From Halesus radiatus (lineage: Eukaryota > Arthropoda > Insecta > Trichoptera > Limnephilidae), in contig JAHDVE020008301.1 in the NCBI GenBank assembly GCA_022606495.2, positions 248,001 to 312,000 of the forward strand: a DNA stretch of 64,000 nucleotides, given 5' to 3'. Each line of letters starts with the position of its first letter. The first letter of the stretch is position 1. Of the stretch, positions 31,531 through 44,870 are shown in pieces. Under the pieces are notes generated by a model. The model made no database searches. It was given only the letters and a program-made list of their open reading frames with translations, and had not been told where the DNA came from. The translations under genes and the position numbers were made by a program.

Positions 31531-34500
31531 TATTGTTAAAAATAATATAAATATTTCCATTAAAGGGTGTTCAAAAACAGATATGATGAACGTATTTAAT
31601 TCGTAGAGTTTTTAAAGACTTTACAAGTGTTTGCCTATGATAATCACATCATACTAATAATATTTTGACTGATCTTCTTCAAATGGGTGCGTTAACAATA
31701 TAAACCGTATCGCATAATAAGATTTAGTAGCTCTATTTTCATTCCCGTAGATAAACCCTACACGTCAAAATTCATTGCTATACAATACCCAAGGAACATT
31801 ATAGGATCATAATATGTCGTTTTGAATATTGGTAGAAGATGTTTGGGATACACATATGTACTGAAAGGACGACAGAGGTATAACGCCTGTCCCACTCTTA
31901 TTCAGAAAGACAGGTTGATGGTTGATATATCTATTTGGTTAGTTCTTTTGTTGTTTGGGGTGCAGCGATTGCCAACCGCATGCTTGCGAGCACTTTACTG
32001 ACTTTTATTTATTTACCTTTACCTTCATACATTATTACACTAGCGGGTAAACTTCTCGTCTCTATTCGAGCTTCAACACTTGTTTTTTTAAATGTTTTTT
32101 TTTTTTATTGATGCAAAGTAAAGTTCTAAGAAAGCAACATGGCGTTTTATCACAATTTTTGATGAAGTCGTGAGCATATAACGAAAAGCGGCCAAATAAA
32201 TATCAAACCAAGGCAGAATAAGACTGAAATCCTTTGCATAGACACAAACTAACAGCTTCTCAAGTCAGAATATTTTTACGCATATAAAATACACTTTTTT
32301 TTTTATAACTTGCAAAACTACGAGCCTTAATCTCAATTTGGCTAAAACAAGGACTTGGCCACTTTTTGTTTGTATACTCACAGTATTTCAATTCCATGGC
32401 TTCATGGAGTAGATGAATATAATGTGTTGATAAATTAATGTCAGAGCTATGAAAATTTCACCCTTTCAGAGTATATGTACTGTTTCAGATCAACACATCG
32501 ACGGGCGGAACGAATGTATTAAAAAAAACGTTTAAATCCCGTTGTTATGAAAATAGGTAACACCAATAGCGGGTTAATTCAAAGCTACATAGCTCAGGAT
32601 GGAAATTACATTACAAGTTGCATAACTCTTCCATAGATCTAGACATTTAAGAATTGGGGTAATTTCGTAACCTACGAACTGACCGTTGGAGTTTTTTTCT
32701 TACCTTCAGATACCTACTAGAATAAGAACCTACTGCAAGATTTTGGATGATCGAACTCGGTCTCAGCACGGTTAGAGACCACTGTCAAATGGTGTTATAT
32801 TCGTTATGTGGACACCATTCAGCTAATCTATGTTTGAAGGCAATAAAGATAAAGACTGTGTTGATGTTAATAATCCAGGACTCCTGCGATAGGTGACCCA
32901 CGGGTGGTAGAGTCTCAGATAAATAAATAGGACACTCGAGGATCCGTACAAGTTGCAACAAAACCAGGCACTCCTTACGCAAATGGCGATAAGGTTGAAA
33001 TTGTCGGAATACCGGCCGCCTGTTTTGATTTATCTAAAATAAAAACATTGCCAAATGCGAGGTGCAAAAAGTTGAAGCACGCATATTAAAAAATATTCAG
33101 ATCACATTCTGAAGACCATAATTTGTTAAAGGGCTTCGTAATTAGGAGATTTTACACTACCTGATACATGATTTTTGTCTAGGATTATAAAGAGACTGGT
33201 TTGAAGCAAAGGCCACGGTGTGTTCTACTCGCAATATTTAATTAAAGCACCTATAATATTTCTATGCGACAACATTTTCAAACCAAAAACATATGGTTTT
33301 GCGTGGCATCGCCTTAACGAAGACAATAGAAACCAAGGGAGATATGACATGGAAGCGTGCCGACTATCGCCGATCTACGTCTAAACTACAAGTACTATCA
33401 AAGCGGGGGAGCGGATGAATCTTATGAATTGGTATGTAGGTAAACACAAAGGCGGGGCGTCGTGGTTTCGATTTGCAGTAGTATGGGTGAAGGATGTTGG
33501 CTACACTTTTGTTCGGGCAGTTCCATAGTAATAATGGTTCATGGCCCATCTCCCTTGTTTCAATTGAATGTGGTATTTAACTATTATTATTATAAATTGT
33601 AACTGCGGGTATTGTGGCGAGAGCTTTACGGCGCCGGTTGTTTGATTAACAGTCGTGGCTTTACGACGGGCAAATGTTTGTTCCGTTTGTGACATTCGTT
33701 CTTGGGAAATATCGATCGTACCTCTCTGATAGCGCTCGATAAAGGTTGGATGAATATCGTACTTACAAGATTACTTGTGGGGATTACCTAATGCAAACAA
33801 ACACCACTCCCTCAGATAAAAACATAACCTATAGATGTAAACGAACCATATATTCAAACGGTGAAGCATTTTTTTAAAGAATTGTACCAAAATAAAGTCT
33901 TTTTTTATGAATAGGTAAGGTTTGTACAAACTTTTATTTGTTTATTAATGCTCCTTTGTGGTAATGTAAAGTGTTGATCTAAAATCTAACGTGTTCTGCC
34001 AGGTAAGTATGGCCCTGTATCTGCCTGTAAATAATGTTATTTTTTTACGTAGCATCACGCTTATTGGTGATACAGCGGACAGATGGTTTTATGTTTATGT
34101 CTATTAAATGTTTACCACTCATAGATCCGTTGTAAGCTCTTCGTATAAGGATGTAAGAAATAGAGGAAACAACGAAGCCTTTATTGGTAGGACCATAGTT
34201 GGATGAATTGTGCAAAATAAGTTAGGTTTAAATATTTGGAAAGCATTGGGTTAGTGGACAACGAAATATGATTCTTTTTAATAAGTGTTGGAGGAACTGT
34301 ATTTGTGAGTGAGGATGGTTGCACGTTGTCAGGGTAAATACAGTAACCTTGGACTGGATGGAGATAACAAGAGATCTGCAGGAGTGGAGGCTTTTTATAG
34401 AGGAAGCTAGCATTCACCAAGGGCTGTACCGTAGATGATTATGATGGTAAGAGAATACAAGAATAAGTTGATTAAATATTTATCTTCATCTAACGAATTT

Positions 34501-35881
34501 GCTCAACCATCGATACAATCAAACTTCAATTAATTAATGAAATAAAAAAAAAAGTTTAAATTATGAAGCTCAACGGCCAGTTTTGTAAGCACCAAGTTTC
34601 GAAAAAAAAAATCAATAATAAAAGAATAACGTAGGCATAAACACCAATTAATTTAAGACCCGAAAAACTGAGGAGGGTCTTTAAAAGAGGCATCCGATTT
34701 ATTGGAGGTGTCAAACTTAAGAATATTAATAATCGCAACAGAATCTGTCATGGCAAAAAGTTACCATGCTGGGTGATGAAAAATAAGCAGTCTTTTTGGA
34801 GAAATATGCATATTTTTTTATGTTTTCACATCCGTTCTGAAGACAGATCCATCTCTTAATAGGCCTTAATGAGCGGGAATATTAATACTAAAAATCAATA
34901 ATATCTTTTTATGTTGTTTACGTTTTTAATTTCATTTTATAAGCCATCATTTAGCATCGTTTTCTAAACGAAATTTGTCTACTGCAAATAACTATTTCTC
35001 GTTTTAGAACTAGTTTTCGCCTGACTTGTTTTTTCAACACAGTTTACGCGATTAACTCGGAAATTATTCATCATAATGTAGACATTAAAGACTGTTAGAC
35101 AATGCCCTCAGAATACTAAAAATGTGTTTCAATATAATATATACTAAAAGAGCTTCTATATCACACTTAACTAAAGTTTGGGCAACAGCACCTACGTTAC
35201 ATTATTTTGAATTTATCTATGAATATGATTTTTATGGTTGTTTTTTTTTTAATACATTGTAGGGGAGACTAAAATAGAAACAAATAAACGTTTTTATGTT
35301 AGAATCATAATAATGTTTTATTACTTCTTTTTTATAATGATATCATCACTGCGATTTCCCGCGCTGAGGATTTCATTTACAAAATATGAAATTAAACTAA
35401 AAAAAAATAAATAAATAAATAAACAAAAAAAAATTGAAGTGATTGCTGAAAAAAAAGTAATTCTAAGGTGAGGTGTTTCAAGTGCAGTTAAGTGGTTTCG
35501 GTGTTAGTCTGTATTTGATGTTAATATATTTTCTGTGTTTTATTTGATTTTTAAATTTATTATTATTGTTGTGATTTTTAAAGGAAAGAGGGATTTTGTT
35601 GTAGAATTTAGTAACATGGTATAATAATTTTTTTGTCTAAATGTTGTGTTTGTGGTTCCTCGTTGTATGTGTTTTTGAATGTGATATCTAGTGTTTCTAA
35701 TATGTGTGATTGTTGTTATTTCTTGTTTTTTGTATTTATGAAAGTAAAGTAGTACTGTTTTATAAACATAACTTTATTGAAGATTTCTTCAGTGAAATTT
35801 CACCTTAATTACTCCTTAAACAGTAGAAAAAACTTCATTATATTAGCGTTAGTCACTTTATTTATTTATACTTGTGGAGCA
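31531..35881. other. Long stretch without a recognised gene
   Basis: Contains a weak inverted family D fragment at about 32.56-32.62 kb (TAGCTCAGGATGGAAATTAC). Plus-strand residues near 34.36-34.44 kb (LDGDNKRSAGVEAFYRG) faintly resemble a LINE 'WxDxIxRxAGxxW' block but are too short to call. A/T simple repeats lie at 35.39-35.44 kb. Several short frames are unassigned. Confidence 0.35.
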
Positions 35882-36453
35882 GGTTGATCAGTTTGTATAT
35901 TTAGGAATTATGTTTACGAGAGATGGTAAGACTGATAGAGATACTGAAAGAAGGGTGAATGCAGGAAACTCCCGCTAACAAAAATTTGTCCAAAGAAGAG
36001 AAGCTAGCAGTCCACAATGGAGTGCTGATAGCTGATACCAACCCTGATATATGGCAGTGAGGCGTGGAACTAGCGGAGGAAGGATGCCAGTAGACTGAAT
36101 GCTGTAGAAATGAAATCTCTGAGGCGAATGTATGGTAAAATCATGTATGATCGCATGAAAAATGTTGAGATTCGAAAATAATGCAAGGCTGACGTAAGTG
36201 TGATAAATTAGATTAAGAAAGGGATGCGTAAATATAAATGTGAATGGAAAAAGAAGCCGGGGAAGCCCGAAAAATACATGGCAGGATTAAGCGAATCAAA
36301 TACTGGAGTCGGGACATGTCATAAGTTGGAATAGTATGGGGCGATGTATTAAAGCGAATGAAGAAACAAGTGTATGCCAAGATCGAGTTGTTTGGCAGTC
36401 CATCCTCTCTGCCTATCCAGCGGCGAAACGGTGTGATGGTTGATTAGTTAGTA
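35882..36453 (+). mobile_element. RTE-like LINE 3' end, decayed
   Basis: Begins with the VDQFVYLGIMFTRDG-like block and KTDRDTERRVNAGNS, then PTLIYGSEAWN, the EIRK..KADVS block, a GKPEKYM-like degenerate GRPRK region, and the 3' UTR CTCTGCCTATCC and AACGGTGTGATGG, ending in TTGATTAGTTAGT. Stops and frameshifts are frequent. The GWFGHVVRM codons are missing. It extends further 5' than the other copies, to the segment just after the RT active site region. Confidence 0.75.
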
Positions 36454-36870
36454 TTATCCATAGGTAGATTTTGATTACATTGTGAATAAATTTCAAAGGA
36501 AATCAATTCGGCATTACATTATTTGTAAGACGGAACAGTTACCGCGCTTACAGAACTTTCAATATATAATATAATTTATTTTTTGTTTATATTAACAATG
36601 TTGTTAGCGTACATTCAATTCACGTGGGTCAGTTCCTACCTGAAATAAAAGTAATAATCTCGTGGGTATATTAAAAAAAAAAACTATTGATTGAAATGCA
36701 AAGAGGTAACAATATTGATTAAACAAATTATGTCTAATCAATCACCGCAAGTCTGTATTGTATAGAAAATGGGTCGAACAACCTCCAAAACACTAGTCAA
36801 TATTGCATTTAATTAAATGATACCAAGATCTTAAATATTACAAGCTCTGTGTACAGGAAACTGTAATAGT

Positions 36871-37199
36871 ACTGGGCGTTGACGAAAATACGTTTAAAAA
36901 AGCCAACACCGATATCGTCGGCGATTGTCAACTCTTGAATATAACCGTTGGAAATAACGCTGACGTTGACGAGAACACAAAAAAATCATAAAAATCCTAA
37001 TTTTTTAGGGAATAGTAATACGGTAACTTTTGAAATTCAGTGCGGAGTCTACTTTTAAATAACGATAAATAAAGTCTACGTACAATTACACATATTAAAA
37101 CTTATATATTCAGAATCGGCGTTTGTTGATCTATATACATTTTTTACCGGAGTTACTTTTATATCCAATTATTGAGACATATTTTCGTCACTGGGCGTT
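36871..37199. mobile_element. 309 bp MITE-like element with 10 bp direct flank
   Basis: ACTGGGCGTT occurs at 36871-36880 and 37190-37199. Between them, the element starts GACGAAAATACG (36881) and ends CATATTTTCGTC (37189), which are inverted with one mismatch in 12. A 9-11 bp target duplication is typical of Mutator-like transposons, but the termini are short. No frame inside encodes a transposase. No second copy was seen in the window. Confidence 0.6.
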
Positions 37200-37644
37200 G
37201 ATGGAGTATAGCTGTTATTTGTAACGGTTGGTTATATTTTGATACAGTACTACTCTGCGCCTGTGAGGCGGTCCCACAATCGAAATGATTTATTTACCAC
37301 TACAAAACAACGTAATGACATTTTTCTATAATAACATAATCTAGTCACGTTTTGAAATATGATATGAGCGCAGAAAGGATGAAATAAACTCAGTTAACGT
37401 AATTACCAGTAATGGCTGACGATTTAATTATAGGTGTTGGGTGGCTGCCATTTTGAGTTGTGTCAAATTATTATCACTGCGTTTTTATCAAACCGTAACA
37501 CAGGTAAATTACGCCTAATAGCCTGTAGTTGATATTGACCCAATAGCTAGATGACCTTCTTTTAAACGATACTTGAAAACAGAGTAACCACGATAAATGG
37601 TTCCCATTAAAAACAATCTTGAATATATTGCTGGAAATGTTTAT

Positions 37645-37805
37645 GTGATGTCTCCGGTAGTAGTCGAGGGGCCAAATGCGTCGGATTTCTACCCAGGTGT
37701 TGCGGGTTCAATACTCTGCTAGCTAAGTCCTCTATCATTACACAAGCAACATTCTCCACTTATAATGGTATAAGTAGGAGGAATTCACACATTGTTAGGT
37801 TATTT
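37645..37805 (+). mobile_element. Family B tRNA-like SINE
   Basis: Head TCCGGTAGTAGTCGAGGGGC, B-box GCGGGTTCAATAC, then GCTAGCTAAGTCCTC, ACACAAGCAACATTCTCCAC and TTGTTAGGTTATTTATAC. Matches 15.05 kb and 60.1 kb. Confidence 0.7.
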
Positions 37806-38840
37806 ATACACGTCATTTTTATGTATCGGATTAAGTAAAAACTCTCGAACTCTCGAGTCTCGAGGTCATTAAATTTATACAATTTTTTCTGACAGGAATT
37901 TGTAGGTCAACTGAAATTGTTTCCATCGTGAGTTGTGGATCTATGATATATCCATTTTCGTTTATCCAATGTTTTATTGATTTTAGAGGATTGACACTAT
38001 TGAAAAACTGCTTTTAGTAATAAAATTTTTCTCCGTGCCTATATCATCTCCGGGGATGCGGTGCGGATGGTTGTTATTAGGGACACGCAGGAGTGAACCT
38101 GGGTCTTGAGGAAGTACAGAGTGAAGCTGGAAATCAATAAAAACGACTGGATTTCGTGTAATCATTCCCTCCATCAAATGACCGTGTGACTAATGCAGCC
38201 ACCATCATAATTGCTTAACTATTATACGTAATATAATAAACACTATAATTAACACAGATCTGATATGAAATAATTATTCAATTCAAGACACTTCTGACTT
38301 AAAAATTGACTATCAACCATTAGTGTTGGAGTGACATTTATCCAGGTTGCACTGCATATTTGTATTGTAAAATAATGATAAATACAATAAACGTCGTAGT
38401 AATAAAGTAGGGTAATTATTTAAATGAGAATGCATACTTTACAATATTTGCATTAATGCGATGTTCTCGTGATATCATCGAATAATATGCAATATCACGA
38501 TTTGAGAACTGACATTTACCTAATTAATCCATTTGAGTAAGCGCGTTTTATTGTCAATTGCATAACATTCTCTTTTAAAACACTAAAACTCTTTTAAAAA
38601 GCGCCTGATTTTGTTTCGCTCGTCGGAGTAGCGGTGAGTCATTTTGATGAGCTGTGAGCGTACGACTCCTAGTAAGCCGTACCACGGCCTAATTGAACTG
38701 TGGCTCTTTCTTACAAACCTTGGAACAACTTAAGAAAGATGGTTTATTTATCTAAAAAGATAAAAATATCCCAAATATTCGATAGTATTCTTACGCATTC
38801 CTACGATGACGCATCTTTAAATAAGGTCTTTTGTTCAAAT
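37806..38840. other. AT-rich stretch
   Basis: A weak family D fragment lies at about 37.88-37.96 kb (GTTTCCATCGTGAGTTGTGG). Nothing else recognised. Confidence 0.35.
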
Positions 38841-39009
38841 TTTTTTTTTTTACATGAATACCGCACAAGACTAACAAGACTAACTTCCAACTGCTCCTAA
38901 CTGTCTGGAGCCAGTGAGACTATGGAATCCCCAATTGGGGAATGCTGTGCGGCTGAAGGTATTGGGGAGGGGAAGAGGAAGGTGGGGAAATACCCGGCTA
39001 TTCAGATCT
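38841..39009 (-). mobile_element. Family C SINE, 5' truncated
   Basis: A T-run at 38841-38851 (the A-tail on the minus strand) is followed by ACATGAATACCGCACAAGAC, TCTGGAGCCAGTGAGACTAT, CCCAATTGGGGAATGCTG and GGCTATTCAGATCT, the reverse of the 12.5 kb SINE's 3' half. Confidence 0.75.
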
Positions 39010-39544
39010 TTATATAAAATCACTGTACAGTACGTGAACGGCGCCTGCCAGTCTGACATTTGGACGTTTTGTACCTACACCTATACGCTGGGAGCGGTAA
39101 GAGCTCGGTATAAGTCGTATGAACTGGAGTATGAGTTCGGCTCTTTTTATGTGCTGGTTCTTATTATGTGCTGGCTCTTAAATGACCCCCCGTTCAATTG
39201 AGACGTACTTTTCAGTCATACGAATTTATTGAGCTGGCACCGTGACTCCCGCTCTTAACAAAATGAGTCATGTTCCATCGGTCCTTCGGAGGTATCATCA
39301 AACTATGGCACGGCCATTTATTGTCGATATAATACATGCAATTACAAGGCAGGTATTTAAAATAATTAATTTTGCTACCACTAACAACAATCCCTTTATA
39401 ATGCTGGTCTGTGGAATCAGATCTATTTTTAATAGAATTCATAATATAAAAACCTTTTTCTTCATTTTGGGAATGCTAACGAATGGCAGCTGCGCCGTGA
39501 TGGTTATGTATTGTTTAGATAATTGCAATGTATGTAAGATAATT
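39010..39544. other. Stretch without a recognised gene
   Basis: A 95-codon frame at 38914-39201 overlaps the SINE and is unlikely to be real. The start of the 197-codon frame (39242) carries no known motif. Confidence 0.35.
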
Positions 39545-40130
39545 TGCAATATGGTTGTGAATGATAAATATTTGGAGAAAGTGGATGAGTTTATGTTTTT
39601 GGGAAGTATATTTACGAGAGGTGCAAAGGCTGATAGGGATATTGAAAGAAGAGTAAATATAGGAAATTCCATTAATGGAGGACTGAACGAGGTAGCGCTA
39701 GAAAAAAATGGTCAAAAAAGCGAATCTAGCAGTCCACAATGGAGTGCTGATACCAAATCTGATGTATTACAGAGGAAGGATGAAAGTAGACTGATTTGCT
39801 GTAGAAATAAGATCCCTGAGGCATATGTGTGGTAAAATGATGTATGACTGTCTGAAAAATGTGGAAATTCGCAATGAATACAAGGCTGATGTAAGCGTAA
39901 TGCGTAAGAATAAGAAAGCGATGCTTAGATGGTTTGTGCCTGTAGAGAGGATGAACGAAGAAAAGAGTAAGGGGAAAATATTATGTGAAAGTGAATGGTA
40001 GAAGAAGTCGGAGACGCCCGAGGAAGATATGGTACGATCAAGAGAACCAAATATTTAAATCGGGCCATGTCACGAGAATAACAGTAGAGTGTAAATAAGT
40101 CGATGTGTGAATGTGAATGAAGCAAGGAGT
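39545..40130 (+). mobile_element. RTE-like LINE fragment
   Basis: A frame open up to 39835 gives VDEFMFLGSIFTRGAKADRD, IERRVNIGNSINGGL and SSSPQWSAD, the 'FVYLGSxFTRDGxxDxDIxRRIxxGN' block of RTE-like proteins. Downstream, in shifted frames, come KNVEIRNEYKADVSVM, LRWF and RRRPRKIWYD-like residues. The 3' UTR and TTAG tail are missing. It is the second-longest copy of this family in the window and is broken by at least two frameshifts. Confidence 0.75.
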
Positions 40131-40520
40131 GTGTGTGGGACAAAGTTTTCTGTTAGATAACTACTTTACTAAGAGATTTCTACATTTTTTATATTAAATT
40201 AATATACGAGCATGCCTATCCTATAATACAACATTATCCATATGGTTGTTTTTTTTAACATATAAGGAAGTGTAGAGAAAATATTTATTTTCTGACTATT
40301 AATCAAAATGATAAAAAATATCATATTAATACACACGGTTTTAAAGAGCTAGTAGTCCATGAAATATCCTTATAAGGCTAGTTAGAAACGACAAAACAGC
40401 TTAAATAGAGATTTCAGATATCGACATTATGATATCACGTCCAAAGTATTTGACACTACTTGTTATCCTTGTGAAACGTGAAATAGAGATCCTTTTTTGA
40501 AAGGAATCGAATATTAATTG

Positions 40521-40930
40521 ACGGCCTCCATGGTGGAGGGGTAAGGCTCTCGACTACTAATCCGAAGGTCGCGGGTTCAAATCCCGGCGTGCGCAAGTAA
40601 ATTTTATTTAATTAATTTGTGTTGTTTCACAATTAATTAATTTAAAAATAATATATAGTATATTTGCGCACGTTCTAGAGTGGAAGATACTCTCATTATC
40701 GTCCTGGTTAAAGACCACCATTCAGAATTGAAACGTTGCTTGAATTAGCTTCTAGCCGTGTTTGGTGACCAGATCTGAATAGCCAGATATTTCCCCACCT
40801 CCCTCTTCTCCTTCCCCTCCCTAATACCTTCAGCCTCACAATATTCCCCTATTGGGAATGCCATAGTCTCACTGGCTCCAGACGGTTGGGAGCTGTTGGG
40901 ACTCTTGTGCGGTATTCATATATAAAAAAA
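40521..40930 (+). mobile_element. Family C tRNA-Arg-like SINE, full length
   Basis: Starts ACGGCCTCCATGGTGGAGG, then GGTAAGGCTCTCGACTACTA and GGTCGCGGGTTCAAATCCC. Here the B-box is perfect (GGGTTCAAATCC), better than in the 12.5 kb copy. It ends GCGGTATTCATATATAAA plus an A-run. Head, body and tail match 12513-12932 with scattered substitutions. Confidence 0.85.
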
Positions 40931-43255
40931 TGTAATTAATTTAATTTAAAAGCGTTGTATTTGAAACTAAAACGAAAAGAACACAGCATTGAGTACCGAC
41001 TATCAAAATCAAATCTCTCGAGCTAATTTGATTTGCATGAGTTACCTTGTATGGCAGATTACCTTACTAATTAGGTATACCTACATAATATGATATCAGC
41101 ACGTTTTGATCCAATTCATTGTGACTGTTTCAACACGCCTGCTTATCGTTTGAATAGATCTTTCAAATTGACGAGCCGGTAAGATATAAAGTGCGTTGTA
41201 ATTTTAGCAATTTTATCACACACAAACAGATTTTGATCCGCAAAGAGCGGTGGCATATTGATGTAAAAGCTTTGAGAGAAAAAGCTAAAGCTGCAATGGA
41301 CCGTGAATAGAGAATATGCACAAGGAGAGGTACATTATCGAGGAGTTATCACGTTTCCAATGGGTTTGAAAGTGTGGCGTTATTTTTTATGGATTTTTTG
41401 GGAAAAGCGGTGTTATATTTCAGCAAAAGCGGTGGTATTCTGCAATTAAATTAACGTTTTTTTTACATAATAGAAAAATGAATGACAATACGTGGCATTC
41501 CATTTCATGGTATTCAAGCTTGTCATAATAATAGAAAAAGAATTATTTAGAATGTGTAATATTTCTTTCTTATTTTTAAATACCAGAAAATCGCGAGAAA
41601 ATTCGAATACTCGAGTTATTTGCTCGAAAATTGCGAATTTCGCGTTATTCTCGTAAAACGTTAAAATTCCCCCTTTCCGCGTAAAAATGACGAATGTTTC
41701 AAGTCTGCTATCTAATAGGCACGCTGCTTTGGAAGACAAATATAGGTAGGTACTAAAGATGATTATAAAAAATAGTGGTCGCCGTGTTTTTTTTGTTTAT
41801 CTAAACACAATTTGTAAACATAGTTAACTCTAAAATTTACCTTCTCTCAACATAGGTTCTCATAGTGATAGGCACAGTACCATAACTCTTTTATAGCATT
41901 AAGATTGTAAAGATGAATAAAAAAAATAACAATATTATTTGCTCTTAAACGCACGTAAGTAGGTACTCGTAGAACTGAAAAATTTCTCAATCTCGAGGCT
42001 GATACTTGATATTTAAATCATTAATGCAAATTATATCGAGTGTGGTCAATTACGTCTTCCTTATATAGAATCTTAACCATTTCCTCAGAAATCAATGAAA
42101 TAAATTTAATTTTCGAAATGCAATAATGGTGTGCTGTTATGCATATACCCACTTACTCAAATTACATTTTAAAGTCTTCTTATTTGTTTTGAATGAACGC
42201 CTTTTGCGGGCTCCAAACCACATTGGAATCGAAGAATTCAACCGATGCAATGAGAGCCGGATCAAGATTTATTGTTTACACTGAATTTAAATTTACTCGG
42301 AGGTCCGAACCAAAGCCCATTTCAATAATGAAATAGACTGTTTAACGAGAAAACCACGTTGCATCTCGCATTGTATTTGTATTCTATTCCTTTTAAGTGT
42401 GTCATTACGGCTCGAATTACCATACTGAGAGAAGTGGACCCGTGGTAATACGTGCTAATCGAAAGAGTAATCTGATGCAAGGAAATTTCGAACCAAAACA
42501 AATTGAAGTAGGTTGAAGAGTTATTTTCCCAAGCTCCTCGCGTGCAAAGGACGTGGGAGTAAAGTGCATTAGTACACGGCATACAAGTTACTTGCAAGGT
42601 TAATATTTATCCACAGCCGAAATTACTGTCATTATTTTGGTGCATTGATTGTACGTGGGAGCTCGCTTTGACCATCTCGAACACGTTCAGCAGTGCAATG
42701 AATGGAAAAGATCCATGTCAGCTTCGGGCTGCATAAGCGCATACTACTGTGACGTCAGTCAATGCAAACAGAATGCAGAAAACTTCATAGTTTACATATA
42801 AATGGTAAATCGTCCCCGTTCAGGCAGAAGTTACCAACAGCAAAACAAAGCATTACGGTATAGGCATTTAAAAATGATGAATCGCAGATATTTATTAAGC
42901 GTGTATGAGGACTATTTTTTTTTGTACAGTAAAATCTTATTGAAAGTATGTCTCTGGATGGAAACTACATCTGTACAGTGCGTGGGGCGGCCATCTTGGA
43001 CGCTTCCCCCCGGAATATTTCGAACAATAACGGCTCTCTGGTCTTTTAAGTAAGGTAATCCGTGTGTTTCTGTTTGTTACGATATTTTATTTAATATATG
43101 TAATCTGTGCAATTATATAATCACTTTATCATTTTAAATTAATTAAAAAAATATGTATATTCTACAAACGAACATAATAAATACATGTCATTACCTTTCA
43201 GTATTCATTGTATCCCGACTAAGGAACCATTGATTTAGAAATATGCAGATATTAA
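40931..43255. other. Long stretch without a recognised gene
   Basis: 41.57-41.67 kb carries repeated TCGAAAATT / AATTTCGCG-type words around CTCGAG. Frames at 41446, 42322 (minus) and 42802 (plus) have no recognised domain. Confidence 0.35.
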
Positions 43256-43372
43256 TTTATTAAAACGGTGGTTTACACAAAAAATTATTATTATTTAAAA
43301 TAAACATGAATTTGTTTATTAAAAATAGTGGTTCACAGAAAAATAATAGATATTTAACATTATAATCACCGA
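43256..43372 (+). repeat. Two-copy 60 bp tandem duplication
   Basis: TTTATTAAAA..GGTGGTTTACACA at about 43257 and TTTATTAAAAATAGTGGTTC at about 43316, each followed by an A/T-rich segment with AATAAACATGAA or TTTAACATTA. The spacing is close to 60 bases with several mismatches. Confidence 0.5.
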
Positions 43373-44590
43373 CAATTTCCAAACATTTTTCAAAGTGTAA
43401 TATGTCAAAACATTTTTTAAGATGGCGACGAATTTTGCATGAATGGAAAATGTATACACCTACAAATTAGCCTGAGATAATGTCGCTTCATGACGTCCCA
43501 TGCAGAATTGAATTGCTGTGTTTATTTACTTTGGCAAGAAAAGAGTCGTTAATTCTTGAGATAAGAAGCACTTAAGAATATCTTCAAATCAATTTTGGCA
43601 AAATTTATTTAGTTGTTGAATCTTTTTTATACGATTTTAAAGAACACATAAAAAAAATCATGCGATAAAAACGAGGTCCTTGGAAATTTCCATAAACCAA
43701 CTCGATTGCAATTGACAATGTTTTAACAGCCTCTTACTCAAATATGATATTCGTATTTCCTTACACTTAGTTTGTTTTATTAAAATAAATAATTTCACGA
43801 CCATTCATGTCATTTTTCACAAGGCTGAGAAAGAATGAAGCTTTGTTATTATGTTTCATATTTTATGCAAACATCACGCTTGTAATGCTAACACTTTTCG
43901 CAAACGTTTCTTCGAGACTTTCAGCGTGACTATTGTCGAGGCGAAAGAGCTCAAGTGCTTCTTCATTCTCGTATTGCGCGGTTGTTGCTTGGATTATTAT
44001 TGGTTGGGTAGGGGAAGCGTTCGCCAATCATCAGTATCTCCTCCACGATGGTGGTTGGCCTTGCGTCTATTGAAAAACACAGTCAACGGAAGGGGCGTAC
44101 TTAGTGACGTGCATTCGTGAATATTCCCCGACCTAATATAAATTACACAAAATTTATTTATTTCATTAACAGCCGTTTTCCCCAACTTTTCGAATGATGA
44201 ATCTGAGCCACCGATCAGCCAAGTGCTTTGTTAAATATTCGTTCTATTTGACTGTCTCCAAACATTTTTTATCTTTGAACTTCCTAAATTGTCTATGAAG
44301 GACTCGCCCACTTCTATGGAAAATATAACTGTACCCCCACACGTTCATAGTCAATAAAATGACATCAAAGTAAAAACTTTCAATGTTAAATTAACATAGA
44401 CGAGTTAATATTCTATTTATTATGAATACGTATTATTTGTCTTAAATATTGTAATACAAACACCAACATTTTATATTTAAAAACGTATATGTTAAAAAAT
44501 AGAGTGTTAGCTTGACTTTTACTAAAATGCAGCGAAAACGGAAGTAGACTTTTTTGACGTTTGTCTTTCGTGCGTTCTTTCAATTTTCAA
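43373..44590. other. AT-rich stretch
   Basis: An 89-codon ATG frame at 43851-44120 has no known motif. Nothing else recognised. Confidence 0.3.
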
Positions 44591-44870
44591 TCAATAATTG
44601 TCAATAATATTTTCATCGTCGCTGTCTTCATATTCGCTGTCCATACCCGCTATTGGTATTGCATTAAAAATATATATTCATTATCGCTCTGCATATTCAA
44701 AATTGTCAATACACAATAGATACAAAAAATAGTTCGCGAAACGAATGACGTTTGACCATAGATATCTATGACATTTGACGTTAACGCTGTCATTTGACAC
44801 TCTACTGACACTTTTTATAACTAGTCTTTTACTGAGGAGAACTTTAATCCACAAAAATCGATAGCTTAAG
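44591..44870 (-). promoter_or_regulatory. Promoter-like dispersed repeat, copy 2, with tiny acidic ORF
   Basis: On the minus strand: TATCGATTTTTGTGGATTAA, AAGACTAGTTATAAAAAGTG (TATA-like box at 44812-44819), then a dense set of TGTCA/TGACA/TGACG words to about 44745, and about 170 bases below the TATA box an ATG opening a 17-codon frame (44591-44644) with 8 acidic residues, MDSEYEDSDDEN... . The upper part matches 4537-4600. An acidic N-terminus is common in DNA transposase proteins such as piggyBac, so this may be a transposon 5' end; that is inference. Confidence 0.4.

Noticed and set aside
34360..34440. Possible LINE 'WxDxIxRxAGxxW' block (LDGDNKRSAGVEAFYRG)
   Set aside because: Too short, interrupted by a stop and lacking the diagnostic W and DR residues.
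43851..44120. 89-codon ATG frame with a possible internal acceptor (CTTTCAG)
   Set aside because: No recognised domain, and a splice-site-like string alone is expected by chance.
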